Shown here piece after piece: positions 7,107 to 12,304 of a stretch of 12,304 bases of DNA. Every line of letters begins with the position of its first letter. The first letter of the stretch is position 1. The stretch spans positions 1 through 12,304 of the forward strand of contig QKGY01000004.1 of assembly GCA_003250235.1 (NCBI GenBank), read 5' to 3'. Below the pieces are notes generated by a model. It saw only the letters and a list, made by a program, of their open reading frames with translations. It was not told the DNA's origin and searched no databases. This DNA is from Desulfuromonadaceae bacterium (GTDB lineage: Bacteria > Desulfobacterota > Desulfuromonadia > Desulfuromonadales > SZUA-540). The position numbers and the translations under genes were made by a program.

Positions 7107-7140
7107 AAGACCTGTCTCCCTGTCGGGAGGCTCCGGTCTT
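7107..7140 (-). repeat. Imperfect hairpin in the cheA leader
   Basis: AAGACC (7107-7112) pairs with GGTCTT (7135-7140), and an inner CTCCC (7116-7120) pairs with GGGAG (7125-7129) around a 4-base loop. There is no T tract on the cheA-reading side, so it is not a terminator. It ends 30 bases before the cheA start and could shape the mRNA leader. Its translation contains an LPTGRQ-type string of the kind I associate with small dispersed palindromes in other genomes; only one copy is in this window. Confidence 0.5.
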
Positions 7141-7162
7141 TGTGTAGTGTAAGCAACGGTAC

Positions 7163-7215
7163 GTGACACATGATTCGTCGGGCGGATGTCACAGCAAATG
7201 ACACGTTAGTGTGAC
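7163..7215 (-). repeat. Overlapping inverted repeats of GTGACA/TGTCAC type
   Basis: GTGACA (7163-7168) is a perfect inverted match to TGTCAC (7187-7192). The overlapping GTCACA (7188-7193) is a perfect inverted match to TGTGAC (7210-7215). The shared arm means the two pairings exclude each other. A further TGACAC is at 7199-7204 and GTCAC at 7092-7096. They lie between the predicted cheA transcription start and the gene, so they could be regulator half-sites or alternative RNA stems. Confidence 0.4.
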
Positions 7216-7342
7216 GGTCTCCCTTTTGGCTTTCATGTCTCCCTGATTCTGTCCTGGCTGTTGTTTCCTGTGCCGAGAAGGTCAACGGCCGGTTTGGGGA
7301 GCGTCAGATTCACGTCGCCAATTTTTCTGTCAGGAGGGGTAA

Positions 7343-7358
7343 AGCAAAAATCCTGCCG
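7343..7358 (-). promoter_or_regulatory. Putative sigma-54 (-24/-12) promoter for the cheA operon
   Basis: The minus strand reads CGGCAGGATTTTTGCT. The GG (-24) and GC (-12) are separated by exactly 10 bases, with GGCA, the G at the seventh position and TTGCT all matching the consensus TGGCACGNNNNTTGCW. The expected transcription start is near 7332, giving a leader of about 256 bases before cheA. No activator site is recognised. Confidence 0.5.
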
Positions 7359-7602
7359 ATTTTGAATGGCGAAGAGGTCATGACACCCTTCGACGTCCAT
7401 TAACAATGAATTTCCTCCCTGCATTTTTTTATGCCACGGATTATGACGGTCCATGGTCAATGTTGTCGGCATCGGGAAGTCAAGGCGAGTCAAAAAGATG
7501 ACTGGTCCGGGGCTATTTTTGTTTTGTAATACCGTGCAGGGGAGGGGCTCTTGTGCCGTACGTGGGGCCTTGCGAGCCGAAAGGCCGCTATTTCAAGGGG
7601 GT

Positions 7603-7618
7603 TGGAACGCATTTTGCT
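7603..7618 (+). promoter_or_regulatory. Putative sigma-54 (-24/-12) promoter for the flagellar operon
   Basis: TGGAACGCATTTTGCT matches the consensus TGGCACGNNNNTTGCW with a single mismatch at a conserved position and the exact 10-base GG-to-GC spacing. The expected start near 7629 gives a 39-base leader to the ATG at 7668 with its ribosome site. This supports RpoN control of the TPR-flgB-flgC-fliE-fliF operon and rules out an upstream TTG start at 7551 on this transcript. Confidence 0.65.
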
Positions 7619-7667
7619 CTCAGGGACGGTTGTGTCCGGATGGGTCGGGCCGTCATCGGGAGCGAAG

Positions 7668-10100
7668 ATGTTCAAACGCCTTATTGTATTATTGCTGCTT
7701 TTGGGGCCTCTGACAGCCCCTGTCGCTTTTGCCGCCAACGGGGGCAAGAACGAACGGGTCGCACTGCTGGAAATGAGCAAGGCCGATGCCCCCGGTTTCA
7801 GCCGGGTGTCCCTGGTCTTTCCCAAGCTGCCGGTCGCCAAGGTTGCGCTGTCCGGACAACGCATCGACCTGCTGCTCTCCAATACCGCCCTGACGCCGGG
7901 GCTGCGAACTCTCCCCGAAGATGCGGAAATCGTCGATGTCCTGCTCGGCGAGAAAAATGGCGAGGCCATTCTTTCCTTCCTGGTACGTCGCACGGTGAGA
8001 CGGGCGGAGTTGACGCCGGATTCCAAGACACAAACGCTCTATCTCGATATCTTCTGGGAGGAAGGGGCCACCCGGAGACGACCTGCCATTGCCTTCGGAC
8101 TGGCGGGGGTGCCCACCCTCAATGCCGGGTCGGCATCGGTCAGCCGTAGCGTCAGTTCCCGTTATCAGGGCCGTTGGGAGGCCTTTTACGCCGATTACGA
8201 AACGCCTCTGGAAATCCCCCTGTCTCCGCAGTACACATTGCCCCCCTTTCCGCTGTTTCTGTCACCGCCAGGGATCGACTGGACTCTGGCTCCCGCCGAC
8301 GTGGTGGAGAAGGGGAACCAGGGGGTGTGGGGCGCGGCGCTGACCTCCCTGGAGAGTGCGGCGGGGGACGGCCTGCGTCAGAAGTCTCCCGGCCTTTTTC
8401 AGGTGGCGAAAGGGGAACTCCTGCTGCGCTCCGGCGACGCCGCGAAAGCCCGGCAGATGCTCGGGATGCCCGTCGACGAAACGACGGAACCCACCCTCGG
8501 GCCGTACCGCCGTTTTCTTCTGGCTCAGGCCAAGGCGGCTTCCGATGACCCTTACGGGGCTTCCTGCGAGGTGGACGAGCGACGCCTCAACCTGGCGGAT
8601 TCCAGTCCTCTGAAACCTTATGCCGATCTGTTCCGGGCCGAACTGGCCCTGGCCGCCGGTCACCTCCATGTCGCCTACAATCGGCTCGAGGCGCTCAGGG
8701 GCGGGCTGCCGGTCGAACTCACCGACAGGGTCGCACTGCGTCAGGCCGATATTCTGGGCATGAATGGAAAGTCCGAGGCCGCCCTTGAGGCCTATCGGCA
8801 TTTGGACGAAAAAGGGATTCTCGACGGACATCCTCTGTCTCTTTTCCGCTTTGCGCAACTGCTGGACCGGCAAAAAGACTATGCCGGAGCTGACGATCTC
8901 TATCACCGGCTGGCGATGCAACTGGCCGGCAAGCGTTATGAGGATCTCGCCTATTTCGCGGCAGCCAGGGCTCAGCTGCGGGACGGTCACGCCGAAATGG
9001 CCACCGCGCAGCTGGAGAATGTCTGCCGGACCTTTCCGGGCCGCGAAGGGGCATGGCGCAGCCGCCTGCTCCTCTGTGACCAGCAGGCCCTGTCCGCCAA
9101 CGCCGGGGACAAAGACCAGTCTGCCCGCGGTTACCGGCAGCTTACCGGCGACATCGTTCATCGCGAGCTGCGCGAAGAAGCGGCATTCAAATATGCGCTG
9201 ACTCTGTTTCTGGGCGGCAGGAAACACGACTGCGTCATGAGCTTGCAGGATTTTCTTCGCGATTATTCCGCCGGACGCCTGACCAACCAGGGCAAGGCCC
9301 TGATGGTGGATGCGCTGCCGGACGTGATTCGCGATCTGGTGGCGCAGGGCAACCCGCTGGATGCCCTGGTGCTGGTGGAGAAAAATCGCGAACTCCTGCT
9401 CGGCGCTCAGGTCGGACGATCCTTTCTTCTCGAACTCGGCGGCGTCTTTACCAAGCTGGGGTTCTGGGACAGGGCCGCACACCTGTATTTTTATCTCCTG
9501 GATGGCGACATGCCGGATCAGGAAGTCGAAAACGTCTATCTGCCCCTGGTCCAATGTCTTCATGAAAAGGGGGATGTCGACCTGGTCGGAGAGTATGTCG
9601 ATCGGTATCGGAAGCGTTTCCCCAACGGCTCGTACGGGTCGGACCTTTTCCGCTTGCAAGCCGAAACCCTGATCGAGGCAGACCGGCTCGAAGAGGCCTC
9701 CCGGCTTTTTCGGCAGCCCGGACGTCCGCAGAGCCCTGAGATCGACAGGATGGCCGCCGGGGTTTTCATGCGTCTGGAAAATTATTCCGAGGTTGATCGT
9801 TGTCTGGCACCACTTATGGACAGGAATTTGCAAGAAGCCCCCTCAGAGGATGTTTTCATGAGGGCCGAAGCCCTGTTTCGCAATGGCCAGACCGGGCAGG
9901 CGCTGCCGCTGTTCGCGGCCCTGACGGAGCGGGACGGTTACAAAGACCAGGCTCTTTACCGTCTGGCTCAGGTCTACCTGGCTACGGGGCGCGCCGATAT
10001 GGGGGTTAAGGTTTTGACGCAACTGACCGAAGAGGGCAGTAGCGAACTCTGGAAGAAAATGGCCCGGGAAGCCATCGCTCTCCAGAAAGGCAAACCCTGA
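7668..10100 (+). CDS. Exported protein with AMIN-like domain and TPR-type repeats
   Basis: This 810-residue protein is read from ATG 7668 (GGGAG five bases upstream). It begins with a clear Sec signal peptide, MFKRLIVLLLLLGPLTAPVAFA, probably cut near Ala22/Ala23, and no other membrane segment is evident, so it should be periplasmic. Residues about 30-131 are beta-rich with the alternating pattern of AMIN-type domains (SRVSLVFPKLPVAKVALSGQ, RIDLLLSNTAL). AMIN domains direct envelope proteins to cell-wall or secretin sites. From about 210 to the end the chain is helical with degenerate TPR-like repeats (for example KGELLLRSGDAAKARQML, ALYRLAQVYLATGRADMGVK). No enzyme motif is seen. It leads the flagellar operon, 72 bases before flgB. 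A role in envelope assembly or anchoring of the flagellum is inferred. The frame could open at TTG 7551, but that would bury the signal peptide. Confidence 0.88.
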   Translation: MFKRLIVLLLLLGPLTAPVAFAANGGKNERVALLEMSKADAPGFSRVSLVFPKLPVAKVALSGQRIDLLLSNTALTPGLRTLPEDAEIVDVLLGEKNGEAILSFLVRRTVRRAELTPDSKTQTLYLDIFWEEGATRRRPAIAFGLAGVPTLNAGSASVSRSVSSRYQGRWEAFYADYETPLEIPLSPQYTLPPFPLFLSPPGIDWTLAPADVVEKGNQGVWGAALTSLESAAGDGLRQKSPGLFQVAKGELLLRSGDAAKARQMLGMPVDETTEPTLGPYRRFLLAQAKAASDDPYGASCEVDERRLNLADSSPLKPYADLFRAELALAAGHLHVAYNRLEALRGGLPVELTDRVALRQADILGMNGKSEAALEAYRHLDEKGILDGHPLSLFRFAQLLDRQKDYAGADDLYHRLAMQLAGKRYEDLAYFAAARAQLRDGHAEMATAQLENVCRTFPGREGAWRSRLLLCDQQALSANAGDKDQSARGYRQLTGDIVHRELREEAAFKYALTLFLGGRKHDCVMSLQDFLRDYSAGRLTNQGKALMVDALPDVIRDLVAQGNPLDALVLVEKNRELLLGAQVGRSFLLELGGVFTKLGFWDRAAHLYFYLLDGDMPDQEVENVYLPLVQCLHEKGDVDLVGEYVDRYRKRFPNGSYGSDLFRLQAETLIEADRLEEASRLFRQPGRPQSPEIDRMAAGVFMRLENYSEVDRCLAPLMDRNLQEAPSEDVFMRAEALFRNGQTGQALPLFAALTERDGYKDQALYRLAQVYLATGRADMGVKVLTQLTEEGSSELWKKMAREAIALQKGKP

Positions 10101-10172
10101 CCCGACGGTGTCGGAATTCTGACGGGCTGACAGGCGGCTGACGCCGGGCCGGAAAAACGGGAGACACGGACC

Positions 10173-10586
10173 ATGTCCAAATTGGGAATCTTCGATCAGA
10201 CCGTAAGCCTGCTCCATAAAGTGCTCGATCTGCGTGAGCGCAATCAACAGGTGATCGCCTCCAATATCGCCAATGCCGACACCCCGGGATACGCCGCTTC
10301 ACGGCTGGAGTTCGAATCCCAGCTCAAGCAGGCTCTGAACCACCCCGGCGTCACGCCGGCGGCCACCCACCCGGCGCATTTTCCGATCAGCGTCGGAAGC
10401 CTCGACGAGGTCGAAGGGACTGTGGTGCGCCAGCTCGACCCCAGCGGCATGGGAGACAAGAACGGCGTCAACGTGGATCAGGAGATGGTGACCCTGGCGG
10501 AAAACCAGATCCTCTACGAGGCGGCCGTTCAGGCGCTCAACAAGAAACTCGGCCTTCTCAAGTACGTCGCCAGCGACGGCCGTTAA
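10173..10586 (+). CDS. flgB: Flagellar basal-body proximal rod protein FlgB
   Basis: This 137-residue protein is of normal FlgB length. It has the rod/hook family N-terminal signature NQQVIASNIANADTPGYAA (24-42) and a heptad-rich C-terminal helix (EMVTLAENQILYEAAVQALNKK), which form the coiled-coil rod core. There is no Sec signal, as expected for export by the flagellar type III apparatus. FlgB is one of the first proximal rod subunits, joined to the MS ring through FliE. ATG 10173 has GGGAG 10 bases upstream. The 72-base gap after the TPR gene includes a short GC hairpin (CCGACGGTGTCGG) with no T tract, so read-through is expected. flgC follows after 11 bases. Confidence 0.97.
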   Translation: MSKLGIFDQTVSLLHKVLDLRERNQQVIASNIANADTPGYAASRLEFESQLKQALNHPGVTPAATHPAHFPISVGSLDEVEGTVVRQLDPSGMGDKNGVNVDQEMVTLAENQILYEAAVQALNKKLGLLKYVASDGR

Positions 10587-10597
10587 GGAGTCAGACC

Positions 10598-11029
10598 ATG
10601 GATGTCTTCCAATCATTGAAAATCGGCGCCTCGGCTCTTCAGGCTCAGCAGACGCGGCTTAACACCATCAGTTCCAACCTGGCCAATATCGAAACGACCC
10701 GGACCCCCGAGGGGGGACCCTACAAACGCAAGACGGTGGTTTTCCGCAGTGCCGACCTGAGTTTCGAGCAACGCCTGGAGCAGAGCATGCGCGGTGCGGT
10801 ACAGGGGGTGGAAGTCTCCCGCATTGCCACCGACCCGTCGCCTCCCCGGATGATTTACGACCCCAGCCACCCCGATGCCACCGCAGAGGGGTACGTGGCC
10901 ATGCCGGATATCAACCTGATGGAGGAAATGACCGATATGATGACGGCCACCCGGGCCTACGAAGCCAACGTCACCACCATCAAAACCGCCAAACGCATGG
11001 CCATGAAGGCCCTTGAAATCGGAAGGTAG
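10598..11029 (+). CDS. flgC: Flagellar basal-body proximal rod protein FlgC
   Basis: This is a 143-residue proximal rod subunit. The N-terminal family motif is LNTISSNLANIETTRTPEGG, followed by PYKRKTVVF, which is diagnostic of FlgC. The C-terminal helix NLMEEMTDMMTATRAYEANV ends with TIKTAKRMAMKALEIGR, the common rod/hook C-terminal domain. The protein is exported by the flagellar type III system, with no Sec signal. AAGGAG lies 7 bases before ATG 10598, overlapping the TAA of flgB. It is followed by fliE after 8 bases. Confidence 0.97.
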   Translation: MDVFQSLKIGASALQAQQTRLNTISSNLANIETTRTPEGGPYKRKTVVFRSADLSFEQRLEQSMRGAVQGVEVSRIATDPSPPRMIYDPSHPDATAEGYVAMPDINLMEEMTDMMTATRAYEANVTTIKTAKRMAMKALEIGR

Positions 11030-11037
11030 GCTGAACG

Positions 11038-11340
11038 ATGAGCGACATTACCCTGGTTAACCACCTTCAATCCCTGTCCGGTCCGGCACGGACCCCGTCG
11101 GCCCCGGCAGCCCCGACAGCCGGCGGATTCGCCGAGACCCTCAAAGGGTTCCTGGAAAAAACCAACGAGGCGCAGATCAACGCCGACAAGGCCGTGGAAA
11201 AACTCAATACCGGTGAAGCCAAAAACCTGCACGAGGTGATGATCAGCATGGAGGAGGCCGATATCTCCATGCGCCTGATGGTGCAGATGCGCAACAAGGT
11301 CGTCGAGGCCTATCAGGAAATCATGCGGATGCAGGTGTAA
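11038..11340 (+). CDS. fliE: Flagellar hook-basal body complex protein FliE
   Basis: This 100-residue protein fits FliE in length, order (flgB-flgC-fliE-fliF) and its conserved C-terminal half. FAETLKGFLEKTNEAQINADKAV is followed by LHEVMISMEEADISMRLMVQMRNKVVEAYQEIMRMQV. FliE is the adaptor between the FliF MS ring and the FlgB rod and is among the first type III export substrates. The N-terminal 30 residues are Pro/Ala-rich and probably disordered. ATG 11038 lies 8 bases after the flgC stop; purine-rich GGAAGGTAGG serves as the ribosome site. Confidence 0.96.
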   Translation: MSDITLVNHLQSLSGPARTPSAPAAPTAGGFAETLKGFLEKTNEAQINADKAVEKLNTGEAKNLHEVMISMEEADISMRLMVQMRNKVVEAYQEIMRMQV

Positions 11341-11371
11341 GACGGGTTCCAAGGGGACGAATGTGATGAGA

Positions 11372-11398
11372 GGTGCCGTACGGCGCCGGTTTTTCCGG
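11372..11398 (+). promoter_or_regulatory. Hairpins between fliE and fliF, overlapping the fliF ribosome site
   Basis: GGTGCC (11372-11377) can pair with GGCGCC (11382-11387, one G-U) around GTAC and is followed by GGTTTTT, a weak terminator-like shape. Alternatively CCGG (11386-11389) pairs with CCGG (11395-11398) around TTTTT, which would tie up the GG of the GGAGG Shine-Dalgarno. The two share bases and exclude each other. An attenuation or translation-control role is speculative. Confidence 0.3.
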
Positions 11399-11411
11399 AG
11401 GATCTTCTTCC

Positions 11412-12304
11412 ATGGCTGAAGAAAAAGTACAACAACAATCGAACGGTAACGGGAAAAAATCCCTGATCGAACTTGTCGCGCAATGGCCCCTGTCCCGCAA
11501 GCTCAGTCTGGCGGCGGTGGCGCTGATCAGCCTGGCCGTCTTCGGCCTCATCATTGCCCAGGCCCGGGTCGCCGATTACCGGCTGCTCTTTGCCAACCTG
11601 ACCGACAGCGACGCTTCCGGGGTGGTTACCTGGCTGAAGGAGCACAAGATCCCTTATCGTTTCGCCGACGGCGGCAAGGCGATCCACATCCCGGCGGACC
11701 AGGTCTACGAGGTGCGTATCGAGCTGGCCGGAACGGGTATCCCCCAGGGCGGCGGCGTCGGTTTCGAACTCTTCGACAAGCAAAGCTTCGGCATGACCGA
11801 CTTTGCCCAGAAGATCAACTACCAGCGGGCCCTGCAGGGGGAGCTGGCGCGGACCATCACCTCGCTGGCCCCCGTCGAGGGCGCCCGGGTGCATCTGGCC
11901 CTTCCCGAAAAGCGGCTGTTCAAGGAGCAGCAGAAAGACGCGACCGCCTCGGTCATTCTCAAACTCGTCCCCGGACAGAAACTGAAGGAATCGCAGATTC
12001 AGGGGATCATCAACCTGGTTTCCGGCAGCATTGAGGGTCTAGAGTCCGAAAATGTCACGGTGATCGATTCGAGCGGTCAGGTCCTGTCGCGCAAAGCCAG
12101 CGAAGGGCAGAGCGGCCCCATGACCCCCGGAATGCTCGACTATCAGCAGACCGTGGAGCGCCGCCTCGAAGAGCGGGCCCAGTCTCTGCTCGATCGGGCC
12201 TTGGGAAGTTCCAACTCCCTGGTCAAGGTTACGGCAGAGGTCGATTTCTCGCAGGTGGAAAAGGTCGAGGAACTCTATGATCCCAAAGGAGCCGTCGCCC
12301 GCAG
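11412..12304 (+). CDS. fliF: Flagellar MS-ring protein FliF, N-terminal part (cut by window edge)
   Basis: The first 297 codons are present and the frame is open to the window end. Residues 1-25 are cytoplasmic and Gln/Lys-rich. LSLAAVALISLAVFGLII (about 31-48) is the first membrane segment. The periplasmic ring-building motifs follow: YRLLFANLTDSDASGVV, KIPYRFADGGKAIHIP, RIELAGTGIPQGGGVGFELF and FGMTDFAQKINYQRALQGEL, then RTITSLAPVEGARVHLALPE, as in the family's secretin-like YscJ/FliF domain. LYDPKGAVAR near the edge is also typical. FliF forms the MS ring in the inner membrane, the base for the switch and export gate. ATG 11412 has GGAGG 10 bases upstream, rather far. The second membrane segment and the FliG-binding tail lie outside the window. 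Confidence 0.97.
   Translation, partial: MAEEKVQQQSNGNGKKSLIELVAQWPLSRKLSLAAVALISLAVFGLIIAQARVADYRLLFANLTDSDASGVVTWLKEHKIPYRFADGGKAIHIPADQVYEVRIELAGTGIPQGGGVGFELFDKQSFGMTDFAQKINYQRALQGELARTITSLAPVEGARVHLALPEKRLFKEQQKDATASVILKLVPGQKLKESQIQGIINLVSGSIEGLESENVTVIDSSGQVLSRKASEGQSGPMTPGMLDYQQTVERRLEERAQSLLDRALGSSNSLVKVTAEVDFSQVEKVEELYDPKGAVAR

Larger units (their letters stand above)
7077..7667. other. Divergent intergenic region between cheA and the flagellar operon
   Basis: This is 591 bases with no confident gene. On the cheA side it holds a hairpin (7107-7140), overlapping GTGAC/GTCAC dyads (7163-7215) and a minus-strand -24/-12 element (7343-7358). On the flagellar side it holds a plus-strand -24/-12 element (7603-7618). 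A minus-strand frame at 7233-7406 (57 codons, TTG start) has a good ribosome site (GGGAGG at 7414-7419) and a sigma-70-like CATAAT (7440-7445) with CCGACA (7464-7469, 18-base spacing). It resembles no family I know and would contain the minus -24/-12 element, so it is not called as a gene. I looked for, and did not see, a GEMM-type c-di-GMP riboswitch core or an intrinsic terminator. Confidence 0.7.

Noticed and set aside
4671..7166. 831-codon open frame on the plus strand opposite cheA
   Set aside because: It is antisense to a complete, motif-verified cheA; long antisense frames are common in GC-rich genes. Its translation shows no recognisable domain.
7073..7285. 70-codon minus-strand frame overlapping the cheA start by ATGA
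   Set aside because: It runs through the leader hairpin and dyads and its composition is not protein-like; the overlap looks accidental.
7340..7360. Plus-strand flagellar sigma-28-like promoter (TAAA then GCCGAT)
   Set aside because: The spacing between the two boxes is 11 bases instead of about 15, and no start codon fits; the same bases fit a minus-strand -24/-12 element better.
7421..7436. Second minus-strand -24/-12-like element (TGGCAT then TGC)
   Set aside because: The GG-to-GC spacing is 11 rather than 10, which sigma-54 does not normally tolerate.
7551..7667. Upstream TTG start extending the TPR protein by 39 residues, with GGAGG nearby
   Set aside because: It would bury the signal peptide and lies upstream of the predicted transcription start near 7629.
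7077..7667. GEMM-type c-di-GMP riboswitch, considered because of the organism type and the CheA motifs
   Set aside because: I could not find the conserved riboswitch core on either strand by eye; a covariance-model scan would settle it.
8262..9833. 523-codon open frame on the minus strand opposite the TPR protein
   Set aside because: It is a shadow of a real gene with signal peptide and repeats on the plus strand; no promoter or domain is visible.
10101..10172. Terminator between the TPR gene and flgB (CCGACGGTGTCGG)
   Set aside because: The stem has only 5 pairs with a 3-base loop and no T tract, so read-through is expected.
11483..12034. 183-codon plus-strand frame inside fliF
   Set aside because: It is out of frame with the clear FliF protein and low in complexity (Gly/Arg/Pro-rich), typical of a frame shadow.

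Overview
This window comes from a motile, GC-rich Gram-negative bacterium. The gene set and style best fit a deltaproteobacterium of the Desulfuromonas/Geobacter/Pelobacter kind: a large CheA with CheR, CheB, CheD and an HDOD protein, several CheX-like and CheY-like proteins, -24/-12 promoters, and flgB-flgC-fliE-fliF close by. That placement is inference from gene content; no 16S or other marker gene is present.

Layout. Positions 1-7076 form one minus-strand chemotaxis operon, read right to left: cheA (double HPt) - cheR - cheB - cheD - HDOD protein - response regulator - CheX-like protein - response regulator - CheX-like protein (cut by the window edge). Gaps are 70 bases or less and some genes overlap (cheR/cheB by 1 base, cheB/cheD by 4), so co-transcription is likely. 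No cheW or receptor (MCP) gene is in the window. Positions 7077-7667 are a divergent regulatory region with one good -24/-12 (sigma-54-type) promoter candidate pointing each way, several inverted repeats on the cheA side and one doubtful small ORF. Positions 7668-12304 form a plus-strand flagellar operon: a secreted AMIN-like/TPR protein, flgB, flgC, fliE, and fliF, which runs off the right edge.

How it works together. CheA autophosphorylates and passes phosphate to the two single-domain regulators and to CheB. CheR and CheB set receptor methylation. CheD probably deamidates receptors. The CheX-like proteins probably dephosphorylate the regulators. FliE, FlgB, FlgC and FliF build the basal-body MS ring and proximal rod. 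The exported TPR protein, transcribed first, may help envelope assembly of the motor (inference).

The most unusual feature is in CheA. Where a CheY-binding P2 domain is usual, it carries two tandem 24-residue motifs resembling the c-di-GMP-binding motifs of MshEN (GspE N-terminal) domains. This would be a possible direct input of c-di-GMP into a chemotaxis kinase. Other points of interest are the repeated regulator/CheX pair, the HDOD protein with an apparently intact metal-binding set, and possible alternative RNA structures in the cheA leader and before fliF.
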